This document shows, piece by piece, positions 37,044-47,274 of a stretch of 64,000 nt of DNA. The position numbers were made by a program, and so were the translations under genes. The notes below the pieces were generated by a model that worked only from the letters and a program-made list of their open reading frames with translations, was not told the DNA's origin and did not search any database. Source of the stretch: Rhabditophanes sp. KR3021 (taxonomy: Eukaryota > Nematoda > Chromadorea > Rhabditida > Alloionematidae); NCBI GenBank assembly GCA_963281155.1, contig CAUJLY010000002.1, positions 2,790,001-2,854,000 of the forward strand, given 5' to 3'. Positions within the stretch are counted from its first letter, which is position 1, and every line of letters starts with the position of its first letter.

Positions 37044-40000
37044 TTATAGTTTTACTGAAAATTCATTATTATCCCACGTTTGTAGGGAGGCTAAGGCAAT
37101 TTGAAGATTCGAATATACTGGGATGCCGTGCTTTGTGAAAAATAGTTCATTTTCTAATGTCATTAAGATGGTGTCTGAAAGAGACAGGAAAATTAGCAGC
37201 TGCTTTGTTTTCCCACTTGATTTATTGATGTAATAACATCAAATGGGTGGGCTGATTCACAAAAAATTAACTAAATTTTAAGGCCAAAACAATTTTAATT
37301 GAATTTGCCCGATGGCACTATACTACGACGTCATCACTTACCATTTATATTTGTGATGGCGACTTGAACGTCAAGTCGTTTGGCTTGTGTAACAGCCTGA
37401 AAGTACAAAGAATTATCATATTATGAATCTATTAATAGATGAGTAAATACTAGAGTGACGTTGACCATCCAAGCTAATTAAAAAAATCAGTATTTCCTTA
37501 CCTCACCAAGACTTTTGATACCGACTGAATCTATGCAATAAATTCTTGCAAAGTCAATAATTAATAATAACCTGGAAGTATCTTTGGCAGCTGAAATTGC
37601 AATTCGCCCTGTTAGTTCCTTTTATTGATTCATTGCAAGATGTTTTGAATTGATCGCCATTCGTAAATATTAATGGGCCTTCAAAACGATGTACTGCAAA
37701 TAATAATGACGAATCATTTTGTCGGATTGTTGAAACGGGAAATAATAAAGACCATGAAGGTCTTTGAGTTCTCAGAACAACTAAAAATAACAATAATGAG
37801 TGTTTTTAAAGTGGATTTTTACCGGTAAACAATGCGAAACCGACTGACATCAGGAAGCCTGTTACAATGTCGGTGGCTAAAGTCCCCAAAAAAGCCACTC
37901 CGAAAATACTGGCATCATATTTTGAAACTTTGTATATATCAGGCAGAAGCAAAAGATTCCTGAACATAGGTCTAAAAAATAGTTTAATATAGATAATAAA
38001 AAGACATCACTGTAAAGTGCAACTTTATGTAGCGGATTATTACCTTAGAGCAAATGCGATAATTGACGAGAGAATACACTATAAAAGAGAATAATTAACA
38101 TTAATATTGTTCATTTCTTCAATTTCACTAATTACCATTGGCAAGGAATAGAGGAGAGGGCCGATAAAGAATATTACTAGTAACATTAAAATGCTACTAA
38201 ATAAGTTCGTCATCATTGTTTTTCCTCCACTGTTAACCAGTACAAATGTTCTTCCTAATGCAATTGAATTTGGATAAACCGGGAAAAAACTACTAAGAAC
38301 TGATGTGAAACTAATGGCATAAAGTTCTTGCCCAGCATCAACTATTAAATTAATCAATTATGTGTTATCAAAAAATTAGCGAACCTTCATATTTTAACAT
38401 ATCAGCAAGCATTTTCGTCATTGATAAATGAAGAGCCATAATGACCATTGCGATTGATACGGCATTTGTTATCAAATCTGGTACAATTTGGAAGACTGGA
38501 ACTTCCGGAACTGGAATACCTGATGGGACTTCTCCCACCACTTCGACTTTAAATTTGTCTTCAAATCCAACTATACTTGAGACAACTGTAAAAGCCAGCA
38601 TAACAATCATTTCATAAGGAATAGGAATTTTCTTCTTAAATAATTTCTCCATTAAAGGATTAATGTACGTTTCACCCACATACAAGAATCCATACGTTAT
38701 GACAGATGCTCCTAAAGTGACATAATTTACAAAGGAGATCTTTTTCACTATTTCAATCATTTTCTATAAATAGATATTGAGATTAGGACATTATATGTCG
38801 ATGGGAAAACATACAAATAATATCATCCCAATACCACTTATTCTTCCAATTTCTATACCTGAAAAGCATATAAATTAGGGAATGGTCAGATGAATTGGGA
38901 TATTTAATATTGAAATTAGAATTCAATATATGTTTAAATTTATTTACCCAGAATATCATCAATTTGAGAGACCATGACATGGACAGCAGCACCTGTTGTT
39001 AAACCTTTGATAAGAGCATCACTCAAGTACGTACTAATAAACTTTAATCTAAATATTCCGCATGCAAAGTGAACACATCCAATTGTAAAAGTAAGAGCTG
39101 TTGTAATTTGGATTGGAGTAACATGAGCTTTCCAGGCATTAGCTTCATCGAATTCAGTTGGATTATTTGTGTCATTTCCCATTCCTATACCATACTTTTC
39201 TTGGATATACTGATTCGTTAATCCCGTCATCAAGGCGACTATTGAAAAGGAACCCTAAATCGGCGATGAATTATTACCTTCTTCTAATTAACTTGCCATT
39301 GAAGCGTGATTTGAAGTTCCTGAAAATATTATAATTTACTTGTTTACACCCAAAGATACTGTCTTAATTTACCGAAGAAAAAGTAGATGAATGGAGCTAA
39401 CAGCGAGACGTAAAGACCGTTGATCGCAGGAGTACCTGAAGAATCGTTGATTAGTGTCACGAAATCATATTTAATAATTTAACATTTTTAATTATGTTTT
39501 GTGAAGACAGTGATTAGTACAATGTTTTGCTTAACATTCAAATTTGCTTCACTTATAACGGTGTTTTGTATCTCAATTAAGTTGACATTCAAGCCCATTA
39601 TCTTACATGTCATGTAAAGAAAAGAAAGTTAAGAGCTGAAATTGATGAGAATTTTAAAAAAGAAAGACAGTTGTCTGGTGTTGAATTGCTTGAAAAGGTG
39701 ACGGGTGAATTAAAGAAGGCCAAGACTCGTAAAACTGCCAAAGGAGGACAGTCCATCTATATCTTAGTTGATTTGCCTGCTGGTGTGGATGGTGGCTCAG
39801 CTTCTTTTAATGAATACAAGAATGGAATCTTTTATGATGGAGTGTCTAAAAACGTTAAAGCTATACTTCTTGATCATATTTCAGCCACCAGACTTTACTT
39901 TAGGAGATTCATCCTTTTGAATGACAAAGAAACAAGGTTTATGGATATTTTAGACAATAAGAGGCAAATTGTAGCCTTCTATTGTGACGAGTTGGCTGGA

Positions 40001-40962
40001 AATGAAGCTCTAGCTTTTGAGTATGCTGTCACTTTGGACCTTCAACATGTATTGACAAACATCGATGCATCCGGTCAATCTAATGATTAAGAAGCATCCA
40101 GAAACTACCAAAAGAATCTCTGAAATGGTCATAGACAAGATCTATTTCCCTTAAAAGATATTTCATCTCAATGACATCCTGCTAATTAATTATTTTTTGT
40201 CTCTTTTAATAAATATTTTGATCAGCTCTTATTTTGTATACATTTTTTGATTGTTCTTTGCTTACCTAAAATTAAAATTATATTAATATGAGTTAGGTAC
40301 TTCTAAAAACGTAATTTCCTGTTTATGAAGGAATTTGCTTACCTGATAATTTTGCATACGCAATACCTTTATTAAAATAAAGTGTGATTAGTCGAAAACA
40401 AAAGAAAAGCGTAATTTGAGTTTTTTACGGCTAATTACACCTACCTGTAAAGCCGATGTAATATTTTGTTATTCTCTCATTTTAAATTAGCTTTTAATAG
40501 TTTGTTTGAATTTACCCTAAAATAAAAATTACATTAAGCAAAAAAAGTAGCAATTACTTGTGGAATATGCATGATGCCCTAAAAAATGAATAAAAAGTTG
40601 TTTATACCGTTGAACTTTATAATTACCGTGGTTATTCCTGATATGACATCATACACAAAATTCTCCTTAAATTTATATGCCGGCAACCATTTTAAGATAG
40701 GAATAAAAGATGTGACTTTTGAGGTACACAATTTTATTGGTGAAATAGTGTCTTTTTTCCTAGCACTGATATTGAGATCATACTTGCATAGCTGAAATAA
40801 AACATACTTAGCATAATAATAACTTGACTTTCGTCAATCGAAAATCAATGAATGTGTCTGGCAGTAGGATGTTGATAAACAGACCTGAACTACTTCCATG
40901 GAATTGTTTTTGCCGATTCCAACAGACTCTCCCAACGGACCTAAAGTTATTGCAGTAGACAT
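37044..40962 (-). CDS. SLC26-family anion transporter (sulfate/anion exchanger, STAS domain)
   Basis: Fifteen exons: 40962-40885, 40791-40627, 40578-40558, 40366-40343, 39436-39373, 39319-39297, 39254-38948, 38858-38815, 38763-38385, 38341-38136, 38078-38044, 37971-37823, 37780-37502, 37396-37342 and 37174-37044; about 652 residues. Motifs: LPAYKFKENFVYDVISGITT, GIMHIPQ, GIAYAKLSGTPAI, GLYVSLLAPFIYFFFGTS, SFSIVALMTGL, VDAGQELYAISF and a C-terminal STAS domain (RFEGPLIFTN, IIDFARIYCIDSVG). Members exchange sulfate, chloride, bicarbonate or oxalate at membranes. Oddities: exons of 21, 24 and 23 nt; a GC-AG intron after exon 6; one missing base at the exon 3/4 junction; one extra base in exon 5 and one in exon 13. 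Intron 4 (40342-39437) hosts an antisense GIY-YIG-like frame. Confidence 0.88.
39581..40090 (+). CDS. GIY-YIG nuclease-like ORF nested antisense in SLC26 intron
   Basis: Open from 39581 to TAA 40088-40090 with no upstream ATG, so it is a terminal exon or a fragment; AAAG at 39617-39619 could be an acceptor. A basic stretch (KKAKTRKTAKGGQ) precedes SIYILVD, then NGIFYDG..K....LLDH, ILDNKRQIVAF, NEALAFEYA and HVLTN. This order resembles the ANKLE1/LEM-3 GIY-YIG nuclease domain (YLLLDP, IFYVGKG.R..H, ILDIW, EA..RE, LTN). The YxG motif, histidine, glutamate and asparagine are present. The position of the catalytic arginine reads lysine, and the motif has FYDG instead of FYVG. A decayed relative lies in the RBM39 intron. 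Such nucleases cut DNA; activity here is uncertain. Confidence 0.5.
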   Translation, partial: VDIQAHYLTCHVKKRKLRAEIDENFKKERQLSGVELLEKVTGELKKAKTRKTAKGGQSIYILVDLPAGVDGGSASFNEYKNGIFYDGVSKNVKAILLDHISATRLYFRRFILLNDKETRFMDILDNKRQIVAFYCDELAGNEALAFEYAVTLDLQHVLTNIDASGQSND

Positions 40963-42286
40963 GACTTTCAATGAACTGACTCAAATAGAAATAATTGGTT
41001 TTGATTTGGTTTCTGAAAGACTATTAAAACTCTTTATAAAGTTATTACAAATTGGTCAAAGTATACTTTGTGTCAATTATTCAGAATTAAAAAATGTTAA
41101 ATGTTTTAATATACTTAGCATCATGATACTAAAACAAAATAGTGACAGTTTCATGATATTTAATGTGATTTAAAGGTATTAAACAAGCACGAGGAAAGTA
41201 TAAACTTTTGTTAACTGATCATTGCATTTCACATGAACAAGATTTTGTCAGATTGGCGTTATCAACTTTTTTGTATGTTCCAATCAAATGTTGTTCTGAT
41301 CTTGGAGAGAGATAAACCACACAAACACCGCCAAGTTGTTATTAGAAAGGGTATTTGCACTTTGAAAAAATAATTCATCATTTGTTTTGTTGTCTGCTTG
41401 TCACAAAAAATTAATTAAAATTTTTGACCGGAAAAGATATTTTGTTTTTGGCACGCTAATTTATTAATTAAATATTGTTGACACAAGCTTGTTGTTTATC
41501 ACATGGAATTAAATGATTTTATCCGCATTAAGTAAATACTTATTTGCTATTTCAACACATACTTCAATTTTATTCCCAATTTCAATTACAGATTGGTCAA
41601 AGAACTATAGACTCCAAAAGCAAAATAATGTATAACTTTATGATCATAAACGCTGATAACAAAAACCTAATAAATATTTTTTTATAACTTTCTATATCTT
41701 CAAATGCATAAATTACAAATATTATTTTCATAAAAAAACACAACTTGCAGTAAAGTCAAAATCATGAAGGAGTTGTAATAATAATATACATTCACATCAA
41801 TCTATTACTTGTCCAATTTTTATTACTGAGTATAAGTTTATATGTGTCTTGAGTTAGCTGGCTTATCACATCCTTCACTTAAACCATTATCAACATTAGA
41901 ATGAAGAAAAATAATAATATGTATCCAACGAATACAAATGTCTAACCCACTCTCCATATCATTATGCTTCGTTGATCTAGTTTGTTTCTAGCTAACGGCA
42001 CTTTCTAGTTATTAACACAAGTAAACAGGAATATAGAGGGAGAGTTATCAAGAAGTGGCGTTTTGCCGTTACCCTTATCATTCAAATCAGATCAGTATTT
42101 CCGTTGCGGCCTGACTCACACGTACAAAATACTGACTAACTCTTTTCGTATTATTGTTGATACCAAAAACCGAATGTCTTGATGATTTCTTACAAATATA
42201 TAACAATTTATTGGAATACATTTACAGTTCTCATTGTATTTCTTTTGTTTTTAGAAAACACATAGCGGGAGAAAAGATCCAAAAAG
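40963..42286. other. Divergent intergenic region, nothing recognised
   Basis: 1.3 kb between the SLC26 start (-) and a four-TM gene (+). Promoters of both should be here. No motif identified. Confidence 0.5.
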
Positions 42287-43057
42287 ATGGTTGAAACATC
42301 AAATAGAATTTGCTGTTGCAACCTCAGGGTGAGTTTATAGCGTATACAATTCTTGACAACATTTATTTAGACTGCTGCATACATTGTAGCATTTGTCGAA
42401 GTCTTGCTATGCATCCTTTGCGTTTATGGACTCATCCATAACTTCCAACTATTTGGAGCGACTTATCTTCTATGGTTTATTGTGGGAATTATTTCAGTTA
42501 TTATCATTATTGTGGCTATAATTGTTTTGTTGTATGGAATCAAAAAGGACAAACCAAGGTACTTGCTACCTCATTTGTCTGCCCAAGTCTTCCTAATTGC
42601 TTTTCTCCTTATCGTCGCCTTGATCGTACTTTTGTTGCTGCTCTTTAGATCATACCATGGAATTAGAAGTTTACTCGGAAGGGGAGATTACATCATGAGT
42701 GATGACTGTATGTTATGTATCTAAAGTCACCTTAAATTGAATATTTTTAGCTACAAGATCTATCGGAACTATTTTGGTCTTAGTTTACATCGCCGTCGCC
42801 ATCTTGGAAATCTTTTTCCTTTGGATTGTATGGAAGCTGTACAAGTACCTTAAGGAATATCACAAACTTTACAGCAAAGATCCCTTTGCACCAGGCAATA
42901 ATATAACCAGACAAAACTGGCGTACTGCACCAGTAAGTTATTGTCTAACTGATCTTCATTATCTTTGTTATCTTTTCAGCTAAACAACAATCAGTATCAC
43001 GGCGGCAAACATGCAGGCAGGTTTTATCCTACTAAACATATTCTAATACAAATATAA
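42287..43057 (+). CDS. Four-transmembrane protein, LAPTM4/DUF7027-like
   Basis: Exons 42287-42328, 42371-42707, 42751-42932 and 42980-43057 (introns 42-47 nt) give about 212 residues. A Cys-rich N-terminus (NRICCCNLRT) precedes TM1. Two further hydrophobic blocks follow (WFIVGIISVIIIIVAIIVLL, VFLIAFLLIVALIVLLLLLF), then a fourth (TILVLVYIAVAILEIFFLWI) and a charged tail. The layout resembles LAPTM4-like or DUF7027 small tetraspan proteins common in nematodes and insects. The last exon could instead splice at GGCAG|GTTTTA to an exon beginning at 43064. Function unknown; likely an endosomal or plasma-membrane protein. Confidence 0.6.
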
Positions 43058-43063
43058 AATTAG

Positions 43064-44276
43064 ACTAAGAGAAGAGGCTTAACAAAGCAATATTAAAAAA
43101 TAGATTACATAGGAAGTTTAGTTAAATACTATTAAGTCATAAAATACACATGTAGTTTAATTTAAATTTATTATACATAAGAAGATAGTATAGAAAAATA
43201 GCTTATTCATATGTTTTGAGTTTAAACATGACTTCGGTCAAGAAGCTGGCCAGTTAATTAAAGCAATAATAAGTGATTATAAAGTTAATCAAGAGTGACG
43301 AGTGTGTCGATCACAAAGAGGAAAATGAATGAAGGCGATGATGTACTTAATACGGGATAAATAACCTGTACCAATTGATGGCACAAGTATTGTACATCAG
43401 TCAAGGATCAGGGTACAAAGATAAAGTCTTAAAAAGATATAAATTGTAAAAGAAGTTGGTTTAAAACTACTTGGAACAATTGAAAACGTGTTCATGATAA
43501 AGCATCAACATTTGGATTCAATTCTTTTAAGTGCATAAAATATGTACACAGATAATCTTAATACATTAATTGAATTTAATATTCAAAAATCTTAAGCTAA
43601 TTAAATTAGTGAAGACACCTAAATATCAACTTATTCATAAAAGTTCTTCTAAATTTTATTTCTATTACAGGAGACATTTTCCCTTATGCTACTTGATTTC
43701 AAACGCTGATCTTCAAAGCACAGCAGTAATGATCATATAAAAACAACAATTTTTCCTATTATAAATTGACCTGTATTTACAATGGTGCTGACGTGCATCA
43801 CAAAGCGTTTGCCTGCTTGTAACCCAACAATAAAAAACCACATTCATTTTTTGTCAAAAACATTTATGCAATAACCAAACTATCATCCATGAACATTTTT
43901 TACCTTTGTGGTTTGTCCCTTTTAGCTTAGACTTATTTTTTCACATCGTACTTTTAAATAAATTAAAATATTATACCTTATTATATTACACCATTATTTT
44001 TGTGATAACTCTTATAAATCGATTTTTTATTAATCTCATTCGTATGTAATGGAGTAGTATCATATTGTGAGCGTGGGTGTATGTAAGTAAATGTCTTCCT
44101 TTGAGTATAATCTATATTATATTAGCAAAAAAAGATAAGATAATGTTCGCTAAGTAAAAAACTCAATGCAAAGGGACTATTTGATTAGAAAGTACAAGCA
44201 ATCGCTTAATGGAATACAACCATACATTTAATCTTGATAAATTTATTTTTAACTTGTTTTCAGAATATAATCAAAA
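43064..44276. other. Intergenic, nothing recognised
   Basis: 1.2 kb A+T-rich spacer between two plus-strand genes. No gene supported. Confidence 0.45.
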
Positions 44277-46268
44277 ATGCTAACTGTTGCTATTATTGGA
44301 GGTGAGTTAATACCTTTTATTGGGTATAAACAAATAGAAAAACAAAAATATAATTAAAAGCAGTAGATAGCACATCTTTTAGATATCTTATTAATTAAAT
44401 GTTGCACATGCAAATTATAGCTTTTAGGTGACAGCATGCAGACTTTCTCAAGTGTGCTTTTGCCATGATCTACAATATTTTCTTGGCTACAAAAAACTAC
44501 ATGACCCACTTTTAGTGTATGTCTATTTCATTTGTTCGTTCATCTTATCCTACCTAGGGAGAGACTGTACCCACAGAAGCTGTGTTTACTCGGAGTTCGC
44601 CGTAAACCAATCCATTGGGGTATTCCACATAGTTTAGCAATAACTTAGTCCTCGTAGCTACCAATATTGGCGATGAACGTCAACTAAGCGCCAAGAGCAA
44701 ATCAATTTCTCACGAAGTGTTCTCGAGGATCAACTTAACAAGAGGGTTAGTGATCAGCTGGTTTTGGCAATAGTACTCCGGTCGGCACCAGGAGAACAGA
44801 TGACTTTTATATTTTTGCTTTGATTCAGTATTCAATCGTTCTTCAATTGGGGGTCCAAATACTGCCGATACATTGCGATAAACGGCGCATACCATTAGGC
44901 TACTGCCGCCATAGTGTATTTGTATAGGCCAGTGTTTTGATGTATAACCTTAGCTTGTTTGGAGATAAAGACCTAATGAGCAGTCAACACATGTGTATCT
45001 CTTTTAAAAATAAATCTTGGCATTACTGGTTCGTTGATCGGTTCACGTAGTTCTTACTTATCCAACAATTCCTTGAAGTAGAACCCAATTGATTCACATG
45101 ATCTAAAGTAGATTCGAGAATGCACAGCTTTTGGGTCTCATGTCAAGATTGTTGAGTCCTCGAGTATATACAATAATCCATCGTTCATAGAAAACTAGAA
45201 TGAAAGGAAGTGAAATTGTTTATCATTGATCTTCAGCCATTTGACTTCCACATAGTTTCAAACATGTTCTTCACTTGGACAATTTTTGGACGCAACAAGC
45301 AAAATAAATTGGTGGAAAAATGTTTGGTGACTTAAATTTTAAAAAAGAAAATGTATTTATAATATTTAAAAACATCTTCGTAGGTACTGGAATTGGTCAG
45401 TTAGATATCATGAAGAATGCCGTTTCAATTGATCTCGATACACCATTTGGTAAACCATCAGCTCCGATTATTAGAGGAGAAATTGATGGAGTGTAAGTTT
45501 TGAATGAAAGTAAACATTTAAATATTAATCTTTTTTAGAATCGTTGTTTTACTGTCAAGACATGGAGACAATCATGAATACTCTCCGTCAGCCGTCAATT
45601 ATCGTGCTAACATTTGGGCATTGAAGGAATTAAAATGTGATGTCATTATTGCTTCTGCAGCTAGTGGGTCGTTGAAAGAAGAAATTGCACCTGGACATAT
45701 GGTTGTCGTGGATGATTTTATCGACAGAACCACCAAAAGAGAACAAACTTTTTATGATGGAAAAGAACACCATCCTAAGAACGTGTGTCATATTCCAATG
45801 GTCCCTGCGTTTGAAGATAAGTTGAGAAATATCTTGATCGAATCAATCAAGGAAATCGAAGTACCTGTTCATACTAAAGGAACAATTGTTTGCATTGAAG
45901 GCCCGAGGTTTTCAAGTAGAGCTGAAAGTAAAATGTATCGCCTTCTTGGGGGAGATGTCATCAATATGACTGTTGTACCGGAAGTCGTTTTATGTAAGGA
46001 ATTAGGCATTCCATATGCTGTCATTGCCTTGATCACCGACTACGATTCATGGAAGGAAACCGACAAAGCTGTGGATGTTACCTATGTTTTAGAAACGCTC
46101 AAATTAAACTCTGCCAATAGTCTTAAAGTCTTTTTAAATGCTATTAAAAAATTGCGTAATGCTGACTTCACTTTAGTGAGCGAGGGCCTTCAGGTAAGAT
46201 AGTTCATATCACTATCAATTTATTAATATATTTATTTATAGATGGTTGCCAAAATGTCAGTTATGTGA
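44277..46268 (+). CDS. MTAP: S-methyl-5'-thioadenosine phosphorylase
   Basis: Exons 44277-44301, 45384-45492, 45539-46193 and 46242-46268 give 271 residues (human 283). The phosphate-binding start VAIIGGTGIGQ is split by intron 1. TPFGKPSAPI, LLSRHGDNHEYSPSAVNYRA, DDFIDRTTKR, EGPRFSSRAESKMYR and GGDVINMTVVPEVVLCKELG are MTAP/PNP-family signatures. Known role: phosphorolysis of methylthioadenosine from polyamine synthesis to adenine and methylthioribose-1-phosphate in the methionine salvage pathway, acting as a cytosolic trimer. Intron 1 is 1082 nt, far longer than the others (46-48 nt), and contains unassigned sequence. No frame breaks. Confidence 0.95.
44302..45383. other. Long MTAP intron 1, unassigned content
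   Basis: Its middle part (about 44440-45180) is less A+T-rich than neighbouring introns. It has a 61-codon minus-strand frame (44895-44710) that I do not recognise. It may be another decayed insertion, but there is no domain evidence. Confidence 0.3.
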
Positions 46269-47274
46269 AGGAAGCAATTACAATAATACCTTCAAATATA
46301 ATCACTTTTTGAAACTACCAATTCAACAAAACTAAAAATTTCTTCAGTAACTTTTCATAACTACACAGCATTGTATATTCTGTTCCCTTTAAATTGTTAC
46401 TGAATCTTACTATATTTGTATATGTTTCTGAATAAATGTACTCTTTTGTTGTCATAATTGAATTTTTAAATATGCTAATTGCAACGGAAGTTGTTTGATC
46501 GCAGCTTTTACCAGATAATTAAATTGGGGGTGATTGTAAGCTTCATAATAAAACGAAAAGAAGATACAATTGAATTTGTGAAGCAGTAAATATTTACATG
46601 TGTTAGCAATTCATCAAGAGTATATGTTTTCATCAACTTCCCACTTAAATCCAAGCTATTATCCAAATCCGTTCCGAAACTAACATACTGCATCAACCAA
46701 ACAGCACAACCTAAGAGCGAATCTTGGAGTGCAAGACTAATGGCTAAAATTAAAATGATAACTGTTTTAAGTAATTAAATTACAATCTGGCCTTGTTGTT
46801 AATAACAAATGGTGTGAATGATGAATCTTGTACTCTTCCATCTTATCCAAATTATCTTGTTATTGGATAGATATGAGAATATTAATGACATCATATACGC
46901 TAGGCTTGTTTTCGTAAAAATTAATGGATAAAATTTGGGATTTATTAAGTGTAGGCCCAAAGTAGCTTTCTCAATATATCCTATTTTGTATTCAGCTTTG
47001 TAAATGTATAAAAACCACTAAGCCTCTAATAATGGTATCAACGAAAAACAATTAATTAGAGCACTTTAAAGGTAGATTGAGAAAATAAAGTTTTGAGTTT
47101 AGGGGGCATATAAGAAGTTTTGTTTGCATTAAAGCTCTTCTTTTAATAGGTCATCTTTATTAAGGTGATAAAAGAAACAAAAGACGCAAATCAGCAAAGT
47201 ATTTATTAAAAAGTGAAAAATTTAAACGAATTGAGGCATATTAAAGATGGGTAAATATTAACATGTGATTTCAC
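46269..47274. other. Convergent intergenic region, nothing recognised
   Basis: Between the 3' ends of MTAP (+) and the splicing factor gene (-). No gene supported. Confidence 0.5.

Noticed and set aside
44710..44895. Minus-strand frame in MTAP intron 1 as a GIY-YIG copy
   Set aside because: None of the YxxLxD, FYxG or LTN motifs is present in any frame I read.
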